Part shown: positions 18,199-26,487 of the stretch, one piece after another
How the letters are laid out: each line of letters opens with the position of its first letter
Position numbering within the stretch: the first letter of the stretch is position 1
Source of the DNA: Candidatus Obscuribacterales bacterium
GTDB taxonomy: Bacteria; Cyanobacteriota; Vampirovibrionia; Obscuribacterales; Obscuribacteraceae
Length of the DNA: 64,000 nt
Assembly: GCA_020050835.1 (NCBI GenBank)
Contig: JAGVKB010000053.1
Span: 1 to 64,000, forward strand
Reading direction: 5' to 3'
The notes under the pieces: generated by a model
Told to the model about the DNA's origin: nothing
Databases searched by the model: none
The model's input: only the letters and a program-made list of their open reading frames with translations
Program-made: the position numbers and the translations under genes

Positions 18199-18879
18199 CT
18201 AAAACACGAAAACCGGACGGTCCGGCAGCTGCTCGAAATCATCTTCCGAAAAGGCGTAGAGACGAGCTGGTCTAAATGAGGACTCCTGGCTCGTCTCATC
18301 GAGCTCTTGCAAGACTCCCCGAGCCAAAAACTTCTTTCTAAAGTTGCGATTGTCGACCATCTTTGCCAGGACCGCTTCATAGACGTCTTGCAGGTCTCGC
18401 AGCGTAAACTTAGACGGCAGCAGCTTGAAGGCCGCCGGGGAATACTCAAGCTTATACTTCAGCCGCTGGTGCGCATAAGTAATGATGCGCTCATGGTCGA
18501 AAGCAAGCTCAGGCAGCTTGTTTACCGGCCACCAGGCAACGCCTGACGCATCAGAGCTTGCCCGCAATTCCACTTCTTCACCTTCTCGCAAAAGTGCCAG
18601 GTATGCCACGGTTGCCACCCGGCCGCGTGGATCTCGACCGCGGTCGCCAAACGTATAGAGCTGCTCCAAGTAGACGTTGGAGACATTGGTCTCTTCTGTC
18701 AACTCCCGATTCGCCGCGCTCTCGAGCGATTCGTCTTGCTCCGAAATGAAGCCGCCGGGCAGCGCCCAACTAGACTTGAACGGCTCATACTTGCGCTTGA
18801 TCAAAAGTACTTCGAGCGCACCTTGATGAATGGCGAATGCCACTATATCCACTGTAACGCGCACAACTTCACTGGACAT
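18199..18879 (-). CDS. NrtR-like Nudix-domain transcriptional regulator
   Basis: 226 residues from ATG at 18877-18879 with GGAA eight bases upstream. Residues 5-140 form a Nudix domain (LLIKRKYEPFKSSWALPGGFI, then LESAANRELTEETNV). The box keeps REL-TEE but has one extra residue before the first Glu and Asn in place of the final Gly. Residues 150-226 match the NrtR winged-helix tail: FTLRDLQDVYEAVLAKMVDNRNFRKKFLARGVLQEL and RPARLYAFSEDDF. NrtR proteins repress NAD synthesis genes and respond to ADP-ribose or related compounds; the nad operon lies 5 kb away. An active Nudix hydrolase remains possible. Confidence 0.8.
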   Translation of the reverse strand: MSSEVVRVTVDIVAFAIHQGALEVLLIKRKYEPFKSSWALPGGFISEQDESLESAANRELTEETNVSNVYLEQLYTFGDRGRDPRGRVATVAYLALLREGEEVELRASSDASGVAWWPVNKLPELAFDHERIITYAHQRLKYKLEYSPAAFKLLPSKFTLRDLQDVYEAVLAKMVDNRNFRKKFLARGVLQELDETSQESSFRPARLYAFSEDDFEQLPDRPVFVF

Positions 18880-18925
18880 CAAATGCTTCCTTTGTAAGCG
18901 CGGGCGCGAATCTATCGCCGGCCTC

Positions 18926-19810
18926 TTACTTACCTGTTGCGCCTCGTTTATCGAGATACTCCAGCAGTCCCTTGGGATTGTCTGTAATAATGCCGTCCAC
19001 TCCCATTTCCACGGCAGCCTTCCACTGCTCCGGCTTGTTGACTGTCCAGACGTTTACCTCCAGTCCATCCTTATGAGCTTGCGCTACATTGTCGGCTCTA
19101 ATCAGCTCAAATCCTGGATTCCATGACTTGGCTCCAACGATGCTGGCGTACTTGCCGAGATCGACCAACAAGCCATCAACCAGAATTGCCACTTTGTATT
19201 GCGGGGCCTTTTTATGTATACGCTGCAGCAGCTCGTGATCGAAAGAGCTAATCACTATCTTGTCCGCATGCTTGTAGGTGGCAAGCAGCTTAATCAGGTC
19301 GTCGTCAATACCAGGATAGCCTACCGGAGCATTTTTTATCTCGATGTTCAAGAGCGCCTTGCCGTCTATCAATTCAAGCACTTCCGACAATAAAGGCAAA
19401 TGCTCGCTCTTGAACTCGGAATGAAACCAAGCACCAGCTCCCAATCTGCGCAATTCCGCATAAGTAAGGTCTTTGACGAGACCGGTACCATTGGTGGTGC
19501 GGCCGACGTTCTCGTCATGAATCACTACCAGCTCGCCCGACTTGCAACGGTGAATATCCAGTTCGATCCCGTCGGCATGAACATCAAGACTTTTCTTGAA
19601 GGCAACGATTGTATTTTCCGGAGCCCACTTTCGTCCGCCCCGATGAGAGATCACCTGCGGACGGTGGATGACCGCAGAAATATGCGGCTTGCCAGCCGAC
19701 GGTTCAGCCGCCGAGGGTTGCCAACAGCAAAATGCAAGCGCAGCCATCCCGGCAAACGCGGCGAAGCGGCTGATAGTTCTAATCGATATATTGGCAGCGT
19801 TTAGTGACAT
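18926..19810 (-). CDS. Exported glycerophosphodiester phosphodiesterase
   Basis: 294 residues from ATG at 19808-19810, which puts a signal peptide first (RTISRFAAFAGMAALAFCCWQPSAAE); the frame is open 41 codons further upstream without reason to use them. The GDPD TIM barrel shows HRGGRKWAPENT, DGIELDIHRCKSGELVVIHDE, GTGLVKDLTYAELRRLGAGAW, LLNIEIKN, and the C-terminal VNVWTVNK and GVDGIITDNPKGLLEYL. It hydrolyses deacylated phospholipid diesters to glycerol-3-phosphate and alcohol, here probably in the periplasm for phosphate or glycerol recovery. Divergent from the TPR gene at 19899. Confidence 0.93.
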   Translation of the reverse strand: MSLNAANISIRTISRFAAFAGMAALAFCCWQPSAAEPSAGKPHISAVIHRPQVISHRGGRKWAPENTIVAFKKSLDVHADGIELDIHRCKSGELVVIHDENVGRTTNGTGLVKDLTYAELRRLGAGAWFHSEFKSEHLPLLSEVLELIDGKALLNIEIKNAPVGYPGIDDDLIKLLATYKHADKIVISSFDHELLQRIHKKAPQYKVAILVDGLLVDLGKYASIVGAKSWNPGFELIRADNVAQAHKDGLEVNVWTVNKPEQWKAAVEMGVDGIITDNPKGLLEYLDKRGATGK

Positions 19811-19898
19811 AGTTTGGGCCTTTGCTACTCTACCGGTAGGACGGTGTCGAAACAGGGAAAATATAACCTGTGCGTTCCGATTAGAGTAAGATTTTGAC

Positions 19899-20573
19899 AT
19901 GAGACGATGCTCAGAGCTGCCTCTTGCAATCACAATATTCCTGGCAGTCGCCCTGTCTACAGCAGCTTACGGCGGCACGACCGAATCTCACACCGACTCA
20001 GCAAAAGAGCACAATCGCGAAGGCATCTCCTTGCAAGCTCGCGGCAAGCTCTCACAGGCAGCGGACGAGTACCGCAAGGCAATACAACTTAACCCAAGCG
20101 GCGCCGGATATCACAATAACCTGGCCCTGGTCCTCAAGGACATGGATCAACTGGAGGAAGCCGAAAAGGAAGAGCGGCTAGCGCTCAAGCAACGACCAAA
20201 TCGCCCTGATTATCATTTCAATCTCGGGCTGATCCTGCAACGGCAGAACAAGCTAGTGCAATCGGAAGCTGAATTTCGGCAGGCGGTCACAATGGATGCG
20301 CTGGACCCCGACTTTCATTATCGTCTCGCCCAAATTCTTATGCAACAGTCGAAGCCTCAGGATTCCGAGCAGGAGATCAAAATTGCTATTACATTGAGGC
20401 CGGGTGAATCACGCTATCACAAACTGCTGGGAGATACCTTGCTTCAGCAGGGCAAACACGACGAAGCGCTGCTCGAGTATCAAAAGGTGCTGGAGTTTAC
20501 CCCAAACACTCCCGATGTCGGCGATCTGCAAAACAAGATCAATTATCTAAAACAAGTGCTGAAGGTGCGCTAG
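19899..20573 (+). CDS. Exported TPR protein
   Basis: 224 residues with a signal peptide (LPLAITIFLAVALSTAAYGG). Five consecutive TPR units cover the mature protein: NREGISLQARGKLSQAADEYRKAIQLNP, YHNNLALVLKDMDQLEEAEKEERLAL, YHFNLGLILQRQNKLVQSEAEFRQAV, YRLAQILMQQSKPQDSEQEIKIAI and KLLGDTLLQQGKHDEALLEYQKVLEFTP. Probably a periplasmic protein-interaction module. The permease gene starts 4 bp after its stop, so the two are cotranscribed. Confidence 0.85.
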   Translation: MRRCSELPLAITIFLAVALSTAAYGGTTESHTDSAKEHNREGISLQARGKLSQAADEYRKAIQLNPSGAGYHNNLALVLKDMDQLEEAEKEERLALKQRPNRPDYHFNLGLILQRQNKLVQSEAEFRQAVTMDALDPDFHYRLAQILMQQSKPQDSEQEIKIAITLRPGESRYHKLLGDTLLQQGKHDEALLEYQKVLEFTPNTPDVGDLQNKINYLKQVLKVR

Positions 20574-20577
20574 ATCA

Positions 20578-21828
20578 GTGGAGACCCGCGAAGAGCGTAG
20601 GTTGTTGGTCTGGCAGCGAAGGCTGACAGTAGCGGTCCTTACGCTGCTCTTCTGCTTCCTGCTCTTTCAGATCGGAGCCTACTTCGCCGATCTGCTGCGC
20701 ATCCTCGGCATTTCCGTTCTACTGTCCTACTTGCTCATCAATGTGGTCGACTATCTCGAGCGCTATCTTCGTTCTAGAGCAGCAGCCATACTCATAGTCT
20801 ATGCAGTCCTAGTTGCTGTCACCGTAGTTGGTGCAATTGTTGTGGTACCAGCGATGGTGTATCAGGTTACACAGCTGGTCGAGACCGTCTGGGAAAGATT
20901 TCCCGACCTGATTCAATGGCTCGGCAAGGCCTGCAGCCCGCTCGAAGCCAGACTGCACGCAGCACAAATTGATCTCAGAGCAATCGACATTCTAAACGGT
21001 GTCACAGCCAACCTGCCCAAGCCAGATCCCGGTGCGCTTTTGGCTCGGGTGACAGACGTTGCGATGTCTACGATGACCTGGCTGCTTTACAGTATCAGCG
21101 TATTTTTAGTTTCCTTCTACTTTCTGCTCGAGGGCCATCGCATGGCCGATGCAATTATCAGACTGTTTCCCCGGCGCTTCCGAGCTTCGCTGCATCTCCT
21201 GGCTAGCGACATGGACCGCAATATGCAAGCGTTTTTCCGCGGACAAATAGTGCTCGGACTGCTGGCTGGAATCGTGATGCTCGGTGTTTATCTGGCTTTG
21301 GGAGTGCCTTATGCGCTCGTTTTCAGCGTCTTTCTGGCTGCCTGGGAGATAGTGCCGGTGATCGGCCCGCCAATCGGCTTTTATCCAGCAATCATCCCGG
21401 TGGCGATGCACGGCATGGACCACTGCCCAGGCAATCGCGCCGTTCAGATCTTGATCCTTGTCGCAGTGTTCAACGTCCTACAGTGGGTGAAAGACAACGT
21501 GATCGCTCCGAGATACATCGGTAACGTAATCGGCGTGCATCCAATCATCATCTTCATCGCTATCTTGGTCGGAGCGCGACTTGATGGCATTTGCGGAATT
21601 ATTTTCGCCCTGCCAGTGGCCTGCCTGGTCAATGTTTTGATCGGCCATCTTCCTCTCCAGAGTTCGGAAGACGAACATCACCTGCGACCAGAACTGTTGA
21701 AAGACATCGCCGGTGAGTCCTTATCACCTGGACAGGAGCCGCTCGACACTGAACTGCCCGAGCAAGAGCCGAACGGAGATTCAGGCCAATCCGAAACAGA
21801 CAAAGCGAAGTTACACGACTTGAGTTAA
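20578..21828 (+). CDS. AI-2E family transporter (UPF0118/PerM type)
   Basis: 416 residues from a GTG at 20578. Several membrane helices: 15-55 (LLFCFLLFQIGAYFADLLRILGISVLLSYLL), 65-100, then a soluble helical insert (residues 100-160), and a C-terminal bundle with LVSFYFLLEG, MQAFFRGQIVLGLLAGIVMLGVYLALGVPYALVFSVFLA and a PVIGPPIGFYPAIIPVA segment characteristic of the family. Last 40 residues are acidic and cytosolic. Substrates differ across the family (small signals, Na+/H+ exchange); none can be assigned here. Confidence 0.9.
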   Translation: METREERRLLVWQRRLTVAVLTLLFCFLLFQIGAYFADLLRILGISVLLSYLLINVVDYLERYLRSRAAAILIVYAVLVAVTVVGAIVVVPAMVYQVTQLVETVWERFPDLIQWLGKACSPLEARLHAAQIDLRAIDILNGVTANLPKPDPGALLARVTDVAMSTMTWLLYSISVFLVSFYFLLEGHRMADAIIRLFPRRFRASLHLLASDMDRNMQAFFRGQIVLGLLAGIVMLGVYLALGVPYALVFSVFLAAWEIVPVIGPPIGFYPAIIPVAMHGMDHCPGNRAVQILILVAVFNVLQWVKDNVIAPRYIGNVIGVHPIIIFIAILVGARLDGICGIIFALPVACLVNVLIGHLPLQSSEDEHHLRPELLKDIAGESLSPGQEPLDTELPEQEPNGDSGQSETDKAKLHDLS

Positions 21829-21848
21829 ACGGCGACCAGACAACCGAA

Positions 21849-22571
21849 CTACATGTCGTCAAACTTGTCCATGCGAGCATCGTCATCATCCGGACCGATC
21901 GGAAAGCCGATCATCGCGCCGACATCGGAGACGGCGTTGGCGCAGCCATGGATGAACGCTTTAAACCCATGTTGTTTCGGCTGATTCTGTTTCGCTTGTG
22001 CAAGTGCCGCGTTCTCCACATCCGGATTGACGCTGGGCGCAACCTCTCCCGGCTTGAGCGGATCGAGCCTGACCAGCGAGTTGTATTCTCTGTCCATGAC
22101 GCCATCCATCGCCCGTCTGTCGAGTTGCACGCCGGAGCCGAGGAAATCACCGACATCGGCTCCGTTTACCACCTCTTGAGTTCCTGACGCAGCAGGCACC
22201 GTCGGCAGGGGATCGGTTTTGCGGATCATCCGGTAAGAATCCTGCATTTGAGCGCTGTTACGCGCAGACTGAGCCGAATAAGCCGGCGTCGAGTTTGATT
22301 GGGGAAGGATAATTGTATAGTCGTCCTGAGTCTTGCCGGCATTCGGCTGAGATGATTTTGCCTCTCTCACTGCTGCGGCCGCAGCCTGGGCTGCTTCTTG
22401 GGCAGCTCTTGCCGCAATTTGAGCGGCCCTAGTTGCTTCGCCTGCCGCCTGCTCGGCCTTCGCTTCAGCCTGCACTGCGGCCTCAGCTGCCGGTGACTGC
22501 TGCTCAGCCAGAGCCGGTGAAGCATTTGCAACCGTCAAGATTGCCATCAACGTGAGCAAATTGCGCATCAT
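21849..22571 (-). CDS. Exported Ala-rich coiled-coil protein
   Basis: 240 residues with signal peptide (LLTLMAILTVANASPALAEQ). Residues 25-72 are an Ala/Glu heptad-like helix (AEAKAEQAAGEATRAAQIAARAAQEAAQAAAAAVREA). The rest is a probably extended region with paired phrases (DDYTIILPQS, MQDSYRMIRKTDPLPTVP) and a final segment HGFKAFIHGCANAVSDVGAMIGFPIGPDDDDARMDKFDDM. No family recognised. Convergent with the permease gene, 20 bp apart. Confidence 0.65.
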   Translation of the reverse strand: MMRNLLTLMAILTVANASPALAEQQSPAAEAAVQAEAKAEQAAGEATRAAQIAARAAQEAAQAAAAAVREAKSSQPNAGKTQDDYTIILPQSNSTPAYSAQSARNSAQMQDSYRMIRKTDPLPTVPAASGTQEVVNGADVGDFLGSGVQLDRRAMDGVMDREYNSLVRLDPLKPGEVAPSVNPDVENAALAQAKQNQPKQHGFKAFIHGCANAVSDVGAMIGFPIGPDDDDARMDKFDDM

Positions 22572-22666
22572 AGAGTAGTCCCGTCAGGATTGACAGCGAA
22601 ACTCTACCACGAACCTGTCAACCTGGTATGAGCGGCCTCAAAGGATGGCGGTAACTGCCGGCGGAG

Positions 22667-23806
22667 CTACTTCCAGGTTAGGGAGCTGATCGCTTTCATA
22701 GCCTCCGGCTTGAGCAGGCTATAGTTCGAAACCCCTGGCTGGGATTTGTCCTTGTCCTGATTCGAAGCTTCAAAAGAGATCACGTCGATTGTTGATTTGG
22801 CCGCATCCGGATTGGCATACACCGTGGTTTTCATGCGCTCGTCTTCCGGCTTGCCGTCCGGACCGGATACCTTGCTTTCAGTCACAAGTACTCGCTTTCC
22901 GCCGATCTCCTCGACTCGGAATTTATGATCGGTCTGCGGGCGCGGATCGATTCCGTTTGGCAATGCCGGATAAACTTGATCCATTTGCTTGTCGGTCAAT
23001 TGGATCTCTTTACCGAGATCTTCCTTCTTAATGCTATCGAGGAAATCATTGAATCCCTTAACGGTTTCGGGCTGCTGATTGTAATACCCAAACTTGGTGA
23101 TGCTGAGCTTCGCGTCTTGTTTGTCCTTGTCCTGATGCTGAAGTACTGTTGTCTTGACGTTATCATCGGGCGGATTATCATCTGACGCCTTCTGATCGGC
23201 AGCCTTGAATCCCACCGGCTGAGCCATGTCCTTGATCGAGCCTTGATCCAGATTAAGACGTTCGGTTTTCTTGCCGCCTTCAACGCCTTGTCCCGGTTTG
23301 TCAGCGGGCCGATCTCCTGGTTTGTCGGGATTGTTCGGCTTGTCGGCCGGTTTATCGCCTGGTTTGTCAGGATTCTTCGGCTTGTCTTCTGATTTGTCGC
23401 TTTGTTTGTCTGCCGGTTTGTCGTCCGGTTTGCCAGGGTTGTTCTTCAGCCTATCAGCTGATTTGTCGGACTGATGTTCATTTTTCTTGGCATCTTTTGC
23501 AGATGAACTCTGCCTTTCGGTTGTTCCAGCTGCAACGTCGGCGCTTGCCCCATGAACGATACCATCAGCCAAGCTCTTGAAACTGCTATTTGAACTACTG
23601 GTCTTTCCATCAGTGAGCCCAAATGCAGTGCCTTTGTCAAAAACACTCTTTACGATACTGTCTGATCTGTCTTGGGAACTTTTCAGAATCGCTCTTATGC
23701 TATCTGCAGAGCCTCTGTCACTCGGATATAGTCCAGCCGAAGTGTTGACTGTATTGTCACCAAAGTCAGAACTTTCGATATTGCTATCGTTTCTTGCGTC
23801 TTGCAT
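22667..23806 (-). CDS. Uncharacterised protein, paralogue of the gene at 4083-4937
   Basis: 379 residues; GAGGA six bases before ATG. No signal peptide. Residues 1-90 are Ser/Asp-rich and include YPSDRGSADSIRAILKSSQDRS. Residues 95-185 are a disordered Lys/Asp/Pro array with repeated (D/N)KPGDKPADKP units. The folded C-terminal half (210-379) contains LSITKFGYYNQQPETVKGFNDFL, IQLTDKQMDQVYPALPNGIDPR and the block EEIGGKRVLV...TTVYANPDAAKSTIDVISFEA, shared with the 4083-4937 protein. A five-unit array of 11-bp repeats lies 124-178 bp upstream. Function unknown; a member of the same regulated surface or matrix set is inference. Confidence 0.8.
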   Translation of the reverse strand: MQDARNDSNIESSDFGDNTVNTSAGLYPSDRGSADSIRAILKSSQDRSDSIVKSVFDKGTAFGLTDGKTSSSNSSFKSLADGIVHGASADVAAGTTERQSSSAKDAKKNEHQSDKSADRLKNNPGKPDDKPADKQSDKSEDKPKNPDKPGDKPADKPNNPDKPGDRPADKPGQGVEGGKKTERLNLDQGSIKDMAQPVGFKAADQKASDDNPPDDNVKTTVLQHQDKDKQDAKLSITKFGYYNQQPETVKGFNDFLDSIKKEDLGKEIQLTDKQMDQVYPALPNGIDPRPQTDHKFRVEEIGGKRVLVTESKVSGPDGKPEDERMKTTVYANPDAAKSTIDVISFEASNQDKDKSQPGVSNYSLLKPEAMKAISSLTWK

Positions 23807-23929
23807 ATCAGTTCCTCTAGGGATAGTACTCTTCGCAAGGAGCGTTCTGAATACAGACCGGCGGCGCTCGCTTGACCGGATTAGCCCTCAACCGGTTAGC
23901 AGACTATAGATACAATTTGTAGAAAATTG

Positions 23930-23984
23930 GTGAGTGAATCGTGACAGAATCGTGAAGTTTTCGTGGAGTTTTCGTGAAACAGCC
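23930..23984 (-). promoter_or_regulatory. Five perfectly phased 11-bp direct repeats (Pho-box-like array)
   Basis: On the plus strand five consecutive 11-mers, each starting GTG, fill 55 bp: GTGAGTGAATC, GTGACAGAATC, GTGAAGTTTTC, GTGGAGTTTTC and GTGAAACAGCC. Spacing is constant with no gap. The array lies 124-178 bp before the ATG at 23806. Toward the gene the unit reads about TTCACGAAAAC. The 11-bp period places every unit on the same face of the helix, as in Pho boxes bound by PhoB-family regulators. Confidence 0.65.
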
Positions 23985-24127
23985 CGAATGCCCTTTACTT
24001 TCGATCGCTCCTATTCACACTACGGATCAAGCAGAGATTCACAGCGATCGCCGTTTCCTGTCCTACGTTCAACTTCAACCCAGTCCTTTCATAATGCACG
24101 ACTGTCGGTCGCCAGTATCTTTCGCCC

Positions 24128-24148
24128 GGGCGGCTGCCAGAGCCGCCC
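24128..24148. terminator. GC-rich hairpin
   Basis: GGGCGGCT (24128-24135) pairs perfectly with AGCCGCCC (24141-24148) across a 5-nt loop. On the plus strand CTTTCATTC follows; on the minus strand no U-run follows. It may be a transcription stop or a processing stem. Confidence 0.4.
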
Positions 24149-24168
24149 CTTTCATTCGGCTCTTTAAC

Positions 24169-24191
24169 TCTCGGCATCACCCCTGCCGAGA
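24169..24191 (-). terminator. Hairpin after the HD-domain gene
   Basis: TCTCGGCA (24169-24176) pairs perfectly with TGCCGAGA (24184-24191), loop of 7 nt, about 20 bp after the stop of the minus-strand HD gene. The U-run after it is weak (GTTAAAG), so it is only a probable terminator. Confidence 0.45.
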
Positions 24192-24211
24192 TTCAACTCG
24201 CACGAAGCGCA

Positions 24212-24898
24212 CTAAGCCTTGCCGTTCCATTCAGCGAGAAACTGTTGAAGAAACTGCTCCATGAACTCATGGCGTTTGGCGGCAATTCTCTTAGCAGTAT
24301 CCGTATTCAACCGGTCCTTGAGCAGAAGCAACTTCTCGTAGAAATGATTGATTGTATGGCCCTGACTAGCCTTGTATTGCTCGAAGGTAGCATGAAGTTC
24401 CGGAGCAACAGCCGGATCGTACATCAGGCGACCTTTGTGGCCACCATATGCAAACGTACGGGCGATCCCAATTGCGCCAATCGCATCCAGGCGGTCGCCG
24501 TCCTGCACGACCATTCCTTCGGTCGTCTTCATTTCGGAAACGACACCGGCCCCTTTGAACGAGATAGTTCTGATGATGTCGCTTACGTGGTCGATCACGG
24601 CTTCATCAACTTGCTGGCTTTCCAGCCAGGCACGAGCAGTGCGTGGACCGGCCTCAATATCTCCACCGTGAAACTTCCAGTCGGCAATGTCGTGAAGGAG
24701 AGCAGCCAACTCGACAACGAAAAGATCCACCCTTTCGCCTCGTCCAACCAGAAGAGCGTTGTTTCTTACCCGTTCGATGTGAAACCAATCATGACCGGTC
24801 GGGTCGGCGGACAACTTCGAACGAACGTATTCTTCAGTTCGTTTCAAGACCTCAGCTTCGGTCGTCTTTCCCTTTTCCGACATTGCGGGATCGCTCAT
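24212..24898 (-). CDS. HD-domain phosphohydrolase
   Basis: 228 residues; GGAGA just before ATG. Metal-binding HD motifs: GHDWFHIERVRNNAL (first His), ELAALLHDIADWKFHGGD (His-Asp pair) and MVVQDGDRLDAIGAIGIAR (distal Asp), with LYDPAV/HTINHFYEKLLLLKDRLNT near the end. This is the layout of the YedJ-like single-domain HD hydrolases, cytosolic nucleotide phosphohydrolases of ill-defined substrate. Stands alone between two regions of secreted proteins. Confidence 0.88.
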   Translation of the reverse strand: MSDPAMSEKGKTTEAEVLKRTEEYVRSKLSADPTGHDWFHIERVRNNALLVGRGERVDLFVVELAALLHDIADWKFHGGDIEAGPRTARAWLESQQVDEAVIDHVSDIIRTISFKGAGVVSEMKTTEGMVVQDGDRLDAIGAIGIARTFAYGGHKGRLMYDPAVAPELHATFEQYKASQGHTINHFYEKLLLLKDRLNTDTAKRIAAKRHEFMEQFLQQFLAEWNGKA

Positions 24899-25092
24899 AT
24901 AGTCTCCAGCCGCTAGGCATCATCAGCGGTATCAGTAGCAAAAGTCAGGCAGACTAGATCACCTAAGCAGGCGGCAGTCTGCATTTGAACGCAAAGAACT
25001 TAAATCATATCATCGCCGGGCACGTCCAGCTTGAGAACGCCTCCGATTCCATAGCCGAGGATCAATTGACTAAACTATACCAGCCAGTCCGC

Positions 25093-26322
25093 TTATCCAG
25101 GCTGAACTTGCGCCTGGCGAGTGAACGCGAAAGTGCGACCATTTACCGGTTGATAATAGGCATGACCATTTTGATCAACACCTAGTATGCGCCCGTTCCA
25201 TTGGGCACCGCGATCGCTACGCCATGAATATTGACCGGTCCTTGTCCAGGTAGAACCGTTGACGCTGCTGATCCCATCAACCTGCCCGGATTGATCGTAG
25301 TGAACCCGCATGATATGTCCTCGACCGTTGTCGACGCTGGTCACCTTGCCGGCGGCATCCACTGCTGTCGTGGTTCCATCGGCATAATTCCTTTGCTTGG
25401 TACCGTCCTGGAAGGAAGTTACTCTCATACCATCGGCATACTGACGCGTGACGCTGCCGTCTTGATTTCGGGCAAAGACTGACCCGTCTGCGTTGCGCTG
25501 CACGACCGTTCCGTCCGGATTCTGCTGAATTATCCGGCCGTCAGCCATTTTCCAGATGGTTGTGCCGTTGGCATAACGCCAGACACCGCTGCCGTCCGGA
25601 TTCTCTTGGGAGGTGGAACCGTCGGCTTCGCGTCTAATTACCGTACCGTTGGCGTATCTCCAGATAGCGCTGCCGTCAGCGTTCTGTTGAGCGGTTGAAC
25701 CGTCCGGACTGCGTTGAAAAATGGAGCCGTCAGGATTCCTTTGAATTAGAGTACCATCGGGCTTTTGAAACGACGTAGTACCGTCGGCAGTGCGCTGCAC
25801 GATCGTTCCGTCAGCATACTTTCGGTAAAAGGATCCGTCAGGATTTTGCCTAATTAATGTCCCGTCAGGCTTTTCCCAGGTTACTACACCATCGGCCGTC
25901 TTTTGAATGGTGGTTCCGTCGCTATAGCGGCGATAAAACGTTCCGTCGGGATTCTGTTGAATGAAGGTTCCATCAGAGTATTGCCAGATGAAAGTGTGAT
26001 CCGGCTTTTCAGTGATTTGCGACCCGTTGCTATATTTCCAGACAGTGGTACCGTCCGGATACTTGTAAATAGTCGATCCATCACTGCCACGAATGATTGT
26101 CGATCCATCCGGACCATGCTCGGCAGTATTGGCGGTGGCGACCGGATTGTCCGCCTTGGTCTGCACAGGCTGCTGCTCGACGGCACGCGTTTGCAGCGCC
26201 CTGCCGGAGCTGAGATCTAATACGCTCAGAGCCTCAAGGATTGCGCTGTTGCTCGCCTTATCTTGTCCGAGTTGTCCGGAGTCAAAATCTCTGGTTTCTT
26301 TGTAAGTCAATTCGCCGTACAT
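25093..26322 (-). CDS. PDGT nonapeptide-repeat protein
   Basis: 409 residues from ATG at 26320-26322 (MYGELTYKETRDFDSG); the frame is open 16 codons further. After a 70-residue N-terminal region comes a run of nearly thirty units of nine residues, consensus (N/A)DGTxxx(K/R)xP-like: NPDGTFYRRYSDGTTIQKTADG and similar. The alternation of an Asp-Gly turn with short aromatic/polar strands resembles the TCP10/CPAP C-terminal (Tcp10_C, G-box) repeat, which forms a solenoid-like single beta-sheet. The last ~90 residues (VDNGRGHIMRVHYDQSGQVDGISS...WNGRILGVDQNGHAYYQP) resemble the YD-type modules of the large repeat proteins at 1-9401. Function unknown. Confidence 0.8.
   Translation of the reverse strand: MYGELTYKETRDFDSGQLGQDKASNSAILEALSVLDLSSGRALQTRAVEQQPVQTKADNPVATANTAEHGPDGSTIIRGSDGSTIYKYPDGTTVWKYSNGSQITEKPDHTFIWQYSDGTFIQQNPDGTFYRRYSDGTTIQKTADGVVTWEKPDGTLIRQNPDGSFYRKYADGTIVQRTADGTTSFQKPDGTLIQRNPDGSIFQRSPDGSTAQQNADGSAIWRYANGTVIRREADGSTSQENPDGSGVWRYANGTTIWKMADGRIIQQNPDGTVVQRNADGSVFARNQDGSVTRQYADGMRVTSFQDGTKQRNYADGTTTAVDAAGKVTSVDNGRGHIMRVHYDQSGQVDGISSVNGSTWTRTGQYSWRSDRGAQWNGRILGVDQNGHAYYQPVNGRTFAFTRQAQVQPG
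25350..26117 (-). repeat. Degenerate 27-bp tandem repeat encoding PDGT nonapeptides
   Basis: The coding repeat has a 27-bp period, with CCGTC(A/C/G)GG or CC(A/G)TC(A/G)G (plus strand) marking each Asp-Gly turn. Copies differ at silent positions, so the array is old and kept by selection at protein level. It is not a CRISPR array. Confidence 0.75.
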
Positions 26323-26487
26323 GTGCACGCTTCTTTTGATTGAGTCTCCGCGGTCCGACCTCGCGGGCATGGAATATGATTCGCTAATTGGCGTTTATTG
26401 TCAGCGGTGAAATTACGTATTGGAAGCTGAACAATGGGAAGATTCCCACTACAAAGGTTAGATTTGGAAGGCTGCGTTTTTAACAAG

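Larger units (their letters stand above)
23807..24211. other. Intergenic region with repeat array and hairpins
   Basis: 405 bp without a supported gene. It holds the five-unit 11-bp array (23930-23984), a perfect 8-bp GC-rich hairpin (24128-24148) and another 8-bp hairpin (24169-24191) that likely ends the HD-domain gene transcript. Confidence 0.5.

Noticed and set aside
23995-24180. 61-codon minus-strand frame downstream of the HD gene
   Set aside because: It is crossed by two hairpins and has no ribosome site or similarity.
25350-26117. Regular 27-bp repeats suggested a CRISPR-like array
   Set aside because: No spacers; the repeats are continuous, divergent and in one open reading frame encoding PDGT units.
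26407-26417. GTGAAATTACG upstream of the PDGT gene as another 11-bp repeat site
   Set aside because: Only one unit is present; the next 11 bases do not match.
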